From Capitella teleta (lineage: Eukaryota > Annelida > Polychaeta > Capitellidae), in contig KB311016.1 of the NCBI GenBank assembly GCA_000328365.1, positions 1-64,000 on the forward strand: DNA of 64,000 bases, written 5' to 3'. Of this stretch, positions 1-12,016 are shown in pieces. The translations under genes were made by a program, and so were the position numbers. The notes below the pieces were generated by a model. It worked only from the letters and a program-made list of their open reading frames with translations, did not search any database and had not been told where the DNA came from. Position 1 is the stretch's first letter; each line of letters opens with the position of its first letter.

Positions 1-3000
1 AAATTTTTGCTTTCATCGCACACTTATTAACCTTCGGTTGTTTCTACAGTGAGTTTTTGTATATAGCTTCCAATGCGTCATATTTTCACCAAGCCTACAA
101 AGCATTACATGTATGACATTACATAATTTGCAGCTCTAAGAACACCATATATACATGTACTAGTAGTCTATCATTTGACCCAATATTCTGGCCTGGGTTT
201 ACATGACGTCTAGACGTGATATTCGAGACATCAATCACATCGTTGACCTTTCAAGCACCAGTGACTCAGAGACTCTGTTGGCCGTATCAAGTGACCTGCA
301 AGTAAGCCGTGCATGGCGTACATGAAGAGGGCTCTGGTCACCGTTGGGTTCCTTATTTGAATGTCGAAAGGGAGCGATGTGTGTCCACACAGGACATATC
401 ACCACTTGATCCATCGATGACATTTGGGCGATTCTTCTATAGTAAAATAGTATGAGATTGAGAAATGTGACGGCATGCAATTTGCTTATGTTTGTGTGTT
501 GAGATAAAAAAAAAACTCGAATGAGAGGTCATTTTCGATACGTGAGGGTATGTGAAATGACATCATGACTGCTTCCCTCTAGTGGGAATACCATCTGGGT
601 TTTCAATTTGTTGAATCAGCGAGTGTGGAAGCGAGGGGATTGATCACATCCAATCCCCGCGGATGACATCGATCACACGCAATTGTTGCAATACATTGAT
701 CGCTGATCATTATTACCGACCGTTGTGCGGGATATTTGTTTCAGCCTCCAGTGAGTGGTTTCAATTGTATTTCATTGCTATAAGAAATACCCTGATGCAT
801 AAGACGGCACTGGTACTGCTTTCTGGCCAACATTCAACTCTCTTAGCGAGGTGCGTTATGATGGCGAATCATATCTCCATCACCTACGGACATTATTCCG
901 ATTGCTTTCATCTTGTTAACATTTGTTTTTTTTCCCTTCTGTTTTTGATTGCAATGTGTATCTTTGGACATTTGATTCAGCTGCTTGAGCTGAAGCTATC
1001 CCCATTGAATTTCGTCCAAACCGAACGCCAATCGTAAGCGATTGTAAGAATTCTCATTCTCAGCATTTCACCAGCAACAAACGAGGCTAGACAATTACCC
1101 ATATATTTCATCTTCAAGTGTGTCCTTGTGTGGTCATAAGAACGCTCAAACACTTCTCACCAATCATCCCTCAGCGGTGGGCGTGAGAACGTGCTAGAGA
1201 GACACCAAAATGTTCCATGGCACAAACACAGACGTTCGTCTGATCGCCTGTAGACATTAGCACAACACAGACAAGGAAAATAACACATTGTGTATAACAC
1301 ACCTTAGAACTCTGTGTATGATGTGATATACTATTACTTACAAAATAAACACAATCAGCATGTTATGCCAAATTTCGTTGAGTCACAAAAAGAAGTATTC
1401 TTCCACCTGTATGTATATTGCTATTCATGCATAATAAATAACTCAAGATCTTTAACTCGGTTGTTTGTTGAGAGAGACATTGCAATAGTCAATGCACGAA
1501 ATCTCAAGGACATTGTTTCGGTGCTCATTGGGGATTATTCAAGGTTGGTTATGTCACGCCTAACGAAGCAGAAGACAAAACAGATGTGTGGCATAATAAT
1601 TTGAAGATTCAGTTGATATGACGACTCTGGATCATTTCATCTTCACTGGAGTCACGGTCCAAACAAAGGGAAAAACAGAGGATATGGAGGTCATTTTCAG
1701 ATGACTCGGAGCACTTGAGAGTCATTTGGAGCAACCTCGCTTCCAGCGATTGTGTAAATCAATTGCGCTGTGGTTTCGAGAGCTATGCCCCCATTGAGGA
1801 TACAGCAAGGAATCGTGTCACTCGGTCAAGGTATTATGTAACATTCGACACAGATTTTTTTTTTTTTTGAACCGTAATGCATTTTTTTACTCATTACACT
1901 AACTAATTACATTAATTAGCTAACTTTCTATGATGGTAACTCAATCAAGAACGAGTAAATTATCCCAAAACGAAAAGGGATGAGATAAAACAAACATAAT
2001 TTCAAAAGATCATTCTTTTTTCAGTAAACGCCCTTTTCTTAAACTGTGACATTGCGTTATGACCTCTTTTGACCTTTGGTCTTTCTGTGGATTAAATTAT
2101 TGAGCTACTAATAAAAATGATGACGCATTAAGGAATGATTACTCTCCTCATAAGAGACTTTGGTGACGACACCCATGTTGAAGTAGCAAGTCCTACTCGC
2201 TACTACCGAACTGCTATGTTTGTTGATTACATAATTTACATGCATTTATTATGCGAATAGGTGTTAATTTTGTTTTCTAATTTTCAGAGTTGGCCGTAGA
2301 AGTGAGTTATGTATTTACCAGCGTCGCAGGCTGTTTGTTGAGGACGGACAGCACCATCCATCACTGAGAAGGTACTTCGGACAATGACCACGTGCTGCGG
2401 AGTCACAAAAGAAACCAAATGACAAAGTTCAGCCAATGCACAGCGAAAGAACATGCGCATATGTCATTTTAGAGAGGAACCATAATGCTTTCTTTATGGC
2501 ACTTAGCTTCCTTTGAAGCATACAAAAGTCCCATCTCCAATGGTAATGGGTCTCTTTGCATCGTTTCGACGAATCGCTCACTCATCGTTCCAGATAAATG
2601 CCAAGTATACTGCTAGATTGGCAAAGAGATGATTTTGAATTGCGGTTCGGCTGCGTTGATTAAACAGCAGCGACGTCTCTCAGTCGCCATGAATGCAATA
2701 TACCGGCGGATAGCACCGTTAGTCACTTATCCAATAATTCAATTCACTCCAAATTTGCTTTCTCGGGTGCTTGCTTCATTGAAATTCAAAGGCTGTTTAT
2801 TGCGACCTTCGGCACAATTGGCTTAAAATTGGCCGCCATCTATCCCCACTCGACAACCTTCTGACAACTACACCACATGCAAGCTTTTGAACCTAATGGA
2901 ACGCAGCCACGCGTCGGTTTGATCGCTTCATAACAATCCACCCTCTCCCAGCGGGGTTTTCAGATGCAATTCCGCACAGGTATGTGCGGGGTGTCATTAA

Positions 3001-5037
3001 AATTATTTCTTCATTACCGCAAAAGCTTTCATAGGGTGATTGTGTACAATTTTCATCGATCACAATATATAATGGCGATGAGATGCACGTGTAAAAACAG
3101 TAAAATTGGGGGAAAAGAAGTCATCAGTGAGACAGTGACCCTCGGTAACCTTTGCCCTTCAGACAACAACCTCCCACACCTCAAATTCATGCAATTCATA
3201 CAGTTTACACCAATTTTCTGAATTTATAGCTAAATAATGTTGATAATGATAGCCCTCTAGGATTGCATCAACTCCACGCACAGCACTGTCTATGACAGGG
3301 AACTGCATGTCGCTGAGTTCCTCTGTTGGACCTGCTCATAGCTGGCATCTCCGGCCAAGCCACGAACTTCATCGCTGTAATCCCAGAAGATCTACGTAAT
3401 CAGATTTCATTTCAAAGGCTTCCACTCACTGACGGTTCGATTGATCACTGGCGTTCACTGTACTTTTCCCTTGACAAATAAAACGTCGAAAATTGCATTA
3501 CAACTCTCAATATGAAGAATCTTTTCTTTTTTTTTCGCAGAGCTTTCTGGCACTTGGGGAGTATGACCAATCCATATTTAATAAATCAAAACCCCAAAAT
3601 CAGTCAAAGATTTCGATTAAATACTCTGACTGATAGATCACTTGGTGCAGTGAAGCATTTCTCATTTATCGCACATTGTCATGGAGACTCGAAGTCATCA
3701 ATGTTAATCAAGGAAGTGATGATTCTCATCTATGAAGCAACCCTCCATAGATTACTGTCTACACCATCTTTCAATTATGTCCTCTTGAAAGCCAAGATGA
3801 GATCAAAAAGTTCATCTTTGAAGCTCTAATGATTTTGAGATAACGTTTATAACTTTTTACCGTCATATTTATCGTCATTTCTCGGTACCAGTGTTATGTA
3901 ACAAGACTAATGACTTTTGTTTTGCCTATTTTGGCTGGTGGTATTATTCTTGGCATTTTTCTTTTTTTTTTTTTTTTTTTTTCTTTTTGCAATCTCATCC
4001 TCAACAAACGCATCTCAAACAAAGAACTGATTTCGGGAACCGAGAGGCGTCATGTGGATACTGTCATCATAAAGAAAGTGGAAGTTGTTAATCTGAAGGG
4101 CGGCGCAGTTATATTGCGGCCATCGCAAGTAAATCAACCTCTTATGAAAAGTGGATACTTCCGGAGTAATTTGTGTTGATCTAACCCTTCATCTCGCATT
4201 GGTTCTCCTTGAGCCCCAAGGACAACCAGATGACCTGACATCGGGGCAACTTGAAGACCAATCGCTCAACGAATGAGTTCTGTCTGAATGTCCAGCTTAC
4301 ACCAAACACGTTGCTTTATGGATATCCTTCTCAGATCATTTTCTGCGTCATCACAGCTCACTCTTCCGCTAATTCAGCTCTCATATTTTTTGGGTCCCTA
4401 AAAGAGGACTTTTTGACGGGGCACTTGGCTTAGTTTTTGCGGAGACAAATCCGTGTCGTGGCAGGGGAGAAAACTAGGTGACATTTGGTGAGGGGACTCG
4501 CCGTTCATAAGATGATCTCTCGGCCCATTTGGCGCTGTCGGCTGCAATTCACGCTATCCCCTTATGGAGATATTGAAAAGGGCTTCATGTGAAATATGCT
4601 GGCTTATTGTGTGGGGCCAGACTGGCGTCACCCTTTGCCCGAGTGAGGTGCTGTATAAAATGTACAGGACAGAACAAACCATTCATTTTGGGAAATAATT
4701 ATAATACACTGGAATTGTAAGATAAACAAAAGTTACTTAGCTGATTCAAAATGATTCGTTTGTAGGGGCTATTTTTGTTTTTATACTGAAAATGGAATCC
4801 CCCCCAATAGGCATATATTTTACCAATTAGTTTGAAACTTAACATTATTCAAATTATAAGATACAGTTTTCTTCATTAAACCATGCTGAACCACAGGTTA
4901 GTTTGTCAGGACATGGATTTATTGTTATAGTTTTGTTTTGTTTATTACATTCTCTTATTGTATTCACCATGAAATGTGAAATGAATTCATTACGCTTTCA
5001 TAAATTTTCAATGTTTATTTGAAAGTTCTTCTGATCA
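1..5037. other. Non-coding stretch, no gene recognised
   Basis: I find no exon chain or known domain on either strand in this block. Open frames here are short, lack family motifs and have no convincing splice sites. Visible structure is limited to homopolymer T tracts near 1854-1869 and 3961-3982. A copy of GCGTTATGAT lies at 853-862, and a 9-base version at 2054-2062; the same motif recurs in introns of two genes near 42 kb and 53 kb. The block may be intergenic, or it may hold regulatory DNA or introns of a gene that starts outside the window. Confidence 0.6.
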
Positions 5038-6804
5038 TTAATTAAACAAGGCAATGTTTAAAAGATAAACGACTCCGAAAATTGAAAGCAAAGCCAAGAT
5101 TTGACCCAGAGGTTTGTACGATGCGGCTGTGTTACTATGCTCGCCTGGGGACACCATACGACCATTGCATAAGTCAGAGAAGCAAGACTCATACAGCACG
5201 ATATTTGGTTCTCTGTTGGAGATGAGGTCTTCATAACAGCCTCTGGATGTGTACTCAACGCCATAACTCCATTTGAAAGTTACCTGGGTGAGAAATGTGA
5301 AATATGTGAAGGAAAACATTATTATGTCCAATAAAGCAGATTCTCGCATGGGTCTTGGCTGCAATATCCTTGCCTCCCCAATTCATCATAAGACCACAGC
5401 TGACTCAATAACATTCCACAAGTGGACAATTTGGCAACCGCAGTTTTTCTTAGAAAAATGCATCCTTCACAATACAGTTGGGTTGAAGCTGAGCCATCTG
5501 CCTTCAGAAATAGACAACTTTCAGTTTTTCATACCGGAAGCTCACAGTCTGTAGTTATGGCCCGGCATAATTGATGATCATTCAATTAAATATTTTACCA
5601 GCCAAGACTAGAGACTCTTTATTTAATATTAAACCATATTTACGGATTTTGATTTTACCAAATGAATCTTCATTTTCACGTTTTCAATTTTAATTCTTAC
5701 ACTATAACTTCATTTTGTACATGGAAACATGAAGAATAAATAGTAACAATAGAAATAAAGACAATGATAAATTTGATAAAAAATAACTAGATAAAGTTAA
5801 TAGATAAAAAAATAACTAAACTTTATCTAGTTTTTTTTTATCAAATTTATCATTGTCTTTATTTCTATTGTTACTATTTATTCTGCATGTTTTCATATTT
5901 GACTCAGTTCTACTATTGATGCAGATAGTTTGTTATAGGCTGCCATTTTTATGCCATAAATTTTGATAAATAAACTCCAAAAAATTGCAGTATATTCACC
6001 ACCACGAAAATATATGATTAAAGATTACTTTTTAAAGTAATAATCCAGAGCTATTTTGAGGAATCTGTGATATATGATGAGACAATTCTGATAGAGGCCT
6101 TGAAGCAATATCACCAGCACTACCTGAAATATCTACATGTCTTTAAACTGGATTTTTATTGATGCAGTTGAAAGAGAGGAAATGTCGCTGTTCAGACTAA
6201 GTTCGGATATATCAGGGGGTACAACTTTATTGTGCGTGTGGATTGGCAAAGAGAATAATTCACGCAGGCATTTCCACCACATAGTGCGGAGAGCACCCAA
6301 ACGAGAGAGATCCCAGTGAGGGGCGATCCGTAAAAACAAGTGCAATAACCTTTTCATATCGCCTCAAAGGGAAACTGGAACATAAAATACCTCTATTTTG
6401 ACCTTCATGTTGCTACCTAATCGAGTTATTATTATCTCTAAAACAATACTGCGTCATAAACGGGCTCAGGTATATTTCCTTTGCTCTTAGATTTCGTTTG
6501 TTCTTAGTTTGCTTGTATCCTCAGAAGAGGATCATTTAAGCCCTAAACGCGAATGAAGTCCCGGTGCAAGTGGTGTGGTCTGCTCGCTTACGGAATCGAA
6601 GAATCGAACGTTGGACATTTTTTTCCAGATTACTCACGAGTTGATTATTCAAAATATTGGGCTCCAAATAATCATGATGTCATAATATTATAAACATTAA
6701 TACTTACAGAACAGCCTTTTGGGCAAAAGATGATGGCGTCGCTCTCGTCCTGTTGGTCGTGACATGTCGATTGATATGATTCACATGCGAAGCATTTCAG
6801 GTAC
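5038..6804 (-). CDS. Ly6/uPAR-domain GPI-anchored protein, C-terminal two exons (partial)
   Basis: This is a small, secreted, cell-surface three-finger (Ly6/uPAR) protein, a family that includes modulators of ion channels and receptors. Coding exons on the minus strand are 6804-6708 (acceptor CCAG, donor GTAAGT) and 5283-5038 (acceptor CCCAG, stop TAA). The first exon encodes YLKCFACESYQSTC and then FCPKGCS. The second encodes YTSRGCYEDL, an ESC and the family-ending motif SDLCNG, giving eight cysteines in Ly6 order. After SDLCNG comes a polar spacer and a hydrophobic tail (LGQILALLSIFGVVYLLNIA), the layout of a GPI signal. Both exons join in phase 0. The upstream exon with the signal peptide needs to end with two leftover bases; I could not place it. 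The fold call is secure, but the subfamily is not. Alternatives such as a snake-toxin-like or quiver-like protein belong to the same superfamily. Confidence 0.82.
5733..5884. repeat. Near-perfect long inverted repeat (64-bp arms)
   Basis: The left arm (5733-5796) and right arm (5821-5884) are reverse complements over 64 bases with one mismatch, separated by a 24-base AT-rich loop. Weaker symmetry continues outward for roughly a dozen bases (TGGAAACATGA on the left, TGCATGTTTTCA on the right). It lies in the 1.4-kb intron of the Ly6 gene. A foldback MITE or a recent inverted duplication would look like this. No coding capacity is present. Confidence 0.93.
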
Positions 6805-9800
6805 CTGGATGTTGTGGTTGAAAGACGTTGCGGTGGAGAAGTCGTCAGGTTCCAGTAAACTGCGTTGCCTAAAGTGGGAGAATCAACGGTTAATTGAGCA
6901 AGGTGTTGCCAGACGCCAAATCAGGACCACAGTGTTACAATTGATTTTGAAAGACAAATGATGCACGAACCAAATGAACAGAAAAGCAGACAGGTGAATA
7001 TCGGCTGATGAATCATTGTCTGACTGACATTGAATAATAATGAACTTCATTTGAAAATATCTGCGCATTTATTCGTTGATATTTAACACGAGTTGCTCGT
7101 GGTTGGTCATGATTTCGTGAGTAGTTAGCCACGCTCAGTAACCAAGATTCAGTGATGAAATGCTCACCCATCAAAAGGGTCATTTATCTAACAATAAAGC
7201 GACGATTGACGCAGTCGGTCTGTCCACTTGCAACCATTGGAGGGATTAGATTGAGCTCTCATGTGTGTGAAATGAATCAAGCCATAAGAGCATGAACTCA
7301 CTTGTCATTTGCCATTCTCTCAATGACCGAACCATGTAGATTTATGGTTGAATTAAACTTGGATATCAGAGTAATAATCAATTTGCATGTATACATGTAT
7401 GTCAATGATTTTGTAGCGTAATTATATATACGATTGCATGCCCATTAAGTTCTAAGTAACGTATCCTGCATATACTAACAAATTGTTGGGCATATCATAA
7501 GCACATTATGGTTCAGTGATCAACTCAGAGGAACTTTTTATATTGGTGTCTGGTGAATTCTGTGAAACAAAGATCTACATATTTGGGCCAACGCTTTGCA
7601 ACATTCTATTTAAGTTTAAAACCATTCGCTTTCAAGAGATGTTGCGTGTCGATCGAAGCCTGAGAGGATAAGAGAACACTGAGCTTTAAATAGAATAATG
7701 GGCGGGGCCTTTATTGTCATGTGACCATCTTCCATTGGTCGGTCCCACCGCAGAGTCTGTCTGTTGCTGGCTAAACGGTCGTTACATTAGAAACAGCGGC
7801 TCGCAATTATTTTCAAAAATGAGTGACTAAGAAGAAGCAAATCTCGCTGTGATGAGTTCTGAGCCCTGATCACATCGTGAATGACAGGCCATTAGAACAG
7901 AGATTGGCCTATGACACGCCCTCACAGACATTGACACAGAAAAAGGATTTACCCAAGTAAATTGGCCCAGAGACTGCAACCATCACTTATGGCATAGAGA
8001 CACTTTGTTCTCTGGATAAAGGATTGCTCGCCCTCCTTCGTTCCATCAATCTACTCACTTCCGCTACCAATTGTTATAAATTTCAGGCTGGCTTAAAAAT
8101 ATTTCTGCAATTTGCAACAATTGTGTTGTACTCAGCTATTTTTCAATGAATCAGACTACGAACCATAAAGATTCCTCTAAAATATTAGCAAGGATTATAC
8201 ATTTTCAGAAGCTATGGTATTCGTAATATGCTTGCAGCAATTAATGTTTGACGGCTAATTAGGCGCATTGCAAATTTATTCAATTCGCTTGAGAAATCTC
8301 CCAGATGAGATAAGAAGAAGCAAATTGCAAGACTTCAAATGAAGCATGCATACAAGCACATTTCCTCAGATGACCTGTCGCCGTATTTACATATAAAATC
8401 GTCTCAAACAAAACGTGAATCGATTGCTCTGTCCAGATGACAACACTCAGCAAACAGATCTTCTGTGAATTTAATGATATTCAATGATATTTACATCGTG
8501 GCTTCGCAATGAAAGATTTTTTTTTTGTTAAAAAATGGTATTAGGATACTTATAATGATATCGATTTATTGTCGTTGAAGCTTAATTAATCGGGATATTT
8601 ATGGTCAGCTGTAATATATATATATATAGTCTATTTCGATTTGAAGCCTTTCGGAGTCCGTGAGCAATTTTCTATTTTTCGTTGCGACTACTTTTAAATA
8701 GTGTTTGAGTGGCATCCCATTATACACGGTGTGGTCTTCTGACTTCCAACTAAAAAGCAATTTTATCCGGGGGTTTCCTTGGCTAATTGGAGAAATGGAA
8801 AGTGATCTCATTGGATGAGTGTCTGGCAGATGTAATCGGTGGCGTGCCTTTACGTTTAAACGCCAATTTGAATTGTTTAAGTCTTTAATGCACTTCTGTT
8901 GCTCTTTTGTCAACACAGATTATCAACTCATCCATCTTCTGAATGGCGGAGTATAATTTTTGTATGATATCAGATTGCATCAGTCATTTACAGGTTGTAA
9001 AAAACTGAGATGGCCGTCACTCAACTGAGATTATCAGAATCGGTCATAACAAATAAATTGGCCGTCACCACAAACTACCTCAATGCGCAATAGGAGGAGG
9101 GCAGTCTGTTACCAAAACACATTTACACAGTGGGAATAATGGTACAGCGTCCCTTAGCGAGCCCCTTTCTCTCCCATAGGTTATCCCTTGACGATTTGAC
9201 CTTCAAAAATGTCTTTATACCGCTAACTTCATCGAATCAGCGCATGTCCTTAGGAGAAGAAATGTCACATCAGGACTCATTCCTCTGACTTCAAAGGATG
9301 GTGCTCTGATCGACAGGTGCCCATTGCGACTTATTGTCCTGCTTCTATTCACGCTCTAATCTCATAACCTTCTAAAAAATTGTCCCCGAATTGTATAGCC
9401 TCCAGGTAACTGTGTCAGTTGCCATGGCTGGAAAAGGTCAAACATTGTATGTCACTGTTAAAGCCCAGACTAACATTCAAATGAAAATGTAGAAATGATC
9501 TCGTGTTTGGCTGATATAATATTTGCTCCTGGGTGTATTATTAGTAGACAAGATTTGTTATATAATTTCCTTCTCACAACTCTATGGCTGAATGGAAGAC
9601 ATTTCTCACTGGTCACCTAATGTAAATGAATATTTGAGAATGTGCAACTGCTGCTATCAAATGATGCCAATGCAAAGTATAAATAGTATTCGGGTGAAGT
9701 CATGGCTCATCGATATGCATACGTTACAAGTTACTTTGTGAAAATTTAAACAAAGTGAAAAGTTATTTGCCTCCACATCTGGCATGGACAAATGACGTAC

Positions 9801-10325
9801 TATAAAAGTCATCCCGCACTAAGGAGTTCCATGACGTCACAATTTCTGGCCAATTGGGTCCTGATTCGCCCTGTGCGTTCAAGTGGGTAGAAAAGGACGT
9901 CCGTTCACCAGAGGGCAATGCATTGGACCCTCCTCAACCAGACAGAGTTTTCATGTCACCACAATGCACATATCCTGCGAAGTGTTCACTCGATATTCTG
10001 GAAATGATACAAAAGAAATAAACCAGACGATTTATGTCCAACTGACCACAAGGTCACGTGTCAAGCAAAGCATTTCTTTTGTGTGTTTATGACACAGACC
10101 TGGCAGTAGAGTTGTGTGCTTCTCTGGTGACCACAAATCACAAGAGACTGGGGGAGATAAAACTGAAGAGATGGATGAGAAACTTCTTGCTCTTGCACTA
10201 AGCAACCCCATGTGCCTCTAGGGGAAGACATGAGTGTTCACTTGGGGCTGTTTGCGGGGATATTTGTTGTCTTTCACTGACGCATAGCTATGTGATGGAA
10301 CTTGGTGATAACTAAGTCAAGGGTT

Positions 10326-10327
10326 CA

Positions 10328-10364
<37 letters not shown>

Positions 10365-10410
10365 ACAGGCAGACAGGCAGGCAGACAGACAGACTGGCAG
10401 GCAAGTAGGC
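10326..10410. repeat. CAGG/CAGA tetranucleotide microsatellite
   Basis: This is a run of 4-base units, mostly GCAG with CAGA variants, degenerating at its 3' end into CAGGCAAGTAGGCAAACAG. The open frames that cross it are products of the repeat. Confidence 0.95.
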
Positions 10411-11613
10411 AAACAGAGTCATTCATTGTGCTAAATATAGCAAACAGTCTACAAGTTAATCTACAACTAAAATTATCATCGGAGACTGACACAATGTCAG
10501 TCATATAGAAAAAGAGAGACTTAGAGAAAGGAAAAAAATCGCTAAAAAGGAATGAAAAACAAAAGTCGCATGCATTCCCGTCGATCATATTATTCGTGCT
10601 TATTCCTCCATCTAAGGCAATTTATACATTATTTTCTCTTTTAGTTCTACAGTAAAACAATAAAGGAACCTTCAAATAAGACCTCAGCAGCGATTTCATA
10701 AAATTCCATATCAATTTGGACTCCAGTGTTTTATCGCTATTGTTCTAATATTTGAAGTTTGAAACATGTTGCCAGATACCCATTAATAATGCATCTCTAA
10801 TACATGCCCAAGACTTCCTTTTGTCGTGCGATGAGATTCATGGCAGAGTACGAGACGGTGCTGAACATGCAAGGGAGCTACAGTGACTTACAGAGCTGCT
10901 TTTATTGGGTGCTGACGACCAATATTAAGCTGGTTGAGTGCAACCAAGATGGCGATTGTAGTCTTGTGAGCTAACAATTAACCCTTTTTGATGCTATAGG
11001 AGAGGGAGGGGGTGTATGGGCAAGCAGAAATAGGTTCAAGGACGTCGAACTCATCGAGGCGCATGTCACAATTCGCTAATCTATATGCTATATGCAAGTT
11101 ACAGAACCTGTGCGCCTCACGAATATATACTTACAGTGTATAAATAGTAACGGGAATCCGGACTTCTGAATGCAATCTTCTAATATGTTAACATAATCCA
11201 ATGAACTGGTCGTACGCGTGAATGTATATTAGAAGGTTGACCGTTGGAATACAATGGATGTAGTAGAGAGAGGTCGTTGGGTACAAACACTTCGACAAAG
11301 TGGTGGTAGCGGAGAACGGGAGGGCCAACGGAATTGATCAAAGTGTGACATAAGGCTGGAAAACACTTGATTAATAATCCCATTCCAATGAATAACACAA
11401 AGAAGCCTTAAGAGTGAGATCGGCGATAATCAGCCTACCATTAAAGACTCATGATCAATTGCAAATCACCATAAGACAAAACTAAAAGTGTCCCAAAGTT
11501 AGATAATATCGATACTGACCATCAAACGATTGTATCTAGATAAAATATGAACATATAGTACATGTATTAGTCGTACACTTAACTGAAAATTAGATCAGTC
11601 AGAGGCCAGTCAG

Positions 11614-11622
11614 TATAAAAGG
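11614..11622 (+). promoter_or_regulatory. TATA box candidate
   Basis: TATAAAAGG is a strong match to the metazoan TATA element. It lies about 290 bp upstream of the candidate first coding exon at 11905. A possible acceptor (TATCATGCAG) ends at 11857, so a spliced 5' UTR could connect the two. Transcription has not been shown. Confidence 0.4.
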
Positions 11623-11904
11623 CATCTTAAGCAGAGTTTGTGGTACTTTTGTCCATAAAAATCACATTTCATTCTTTTTACACTTCAGGAAATTTTCCCG
11701 ATTCAAGTTCTGTACACAGATGTACAGTAATGAACCACAAAAGCACTTTTTCTATAAGTTGCTGTCCTTATCACGAGCGTCTTAGAACACTATTGTTGTG
11801 GATTTTACGCTATACAAAAATATTTTTTTAATTTTTTAATTTTTTTTTATCATGCAGCCAATATGAAACAAGGGAATTCTCTACTCTAATTCCCAAATGG
11901 GATC

Positions 11905-12016
11905 ATGTCTGGAACATTCCACTCTGCATCGGAGCGGATTAAAGAGGAAGACGCTCGTCTTAAGAAAGCCGACTCAGTGTCGCAGCTGATTACCGCAGAG
12001 CCTGACGAAATGACAG
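11905..12016 (+). CDS. Candidate first coding exon of an unidentified gene
   Basis: ATG at 11905 opens 37 codons plus one base, ending at a good donor (ACAG|GTGAGG). The predicted peptide is hydrophilic and helix-prone, with EEDARLKKAD followed by VSQLITAEPDEM; it carries no signal peptide and no motif I know. An in-frame stop lies just upstream, which supports this ATG as the start. A TATAAAAGG and a possible 5' UTR acceptor are located upstream. I could not find a downstream exon that accepts this phase (one leftover G), so the rest of the gene is unknown. It could be a chance open frame. Confidence 0.35.

Larger units (their letters stand above)
6805..11904. other. Non-coding stretch upstream of the Ly6 exons
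   Basis: I recognise no gene here. The missing 5' exon of the Ly6 gene may lie in this block on the minus strand. Visible items are a CAGG-type tandem repeat at about 10326-10410, a TATAAAAG at 9801-9808 with no coding exon I can attach to it, and TATAAAAGG at 11614-11622. Other open frames lack family motifs. Confidence 0.55.

Noticed and set aside
10302-10588. Open frames and CRISPR-like look of the CAGG repeat
   Set aside because: Simple tetranucleotide repeat with no spacers; frames are repeat artefacts.
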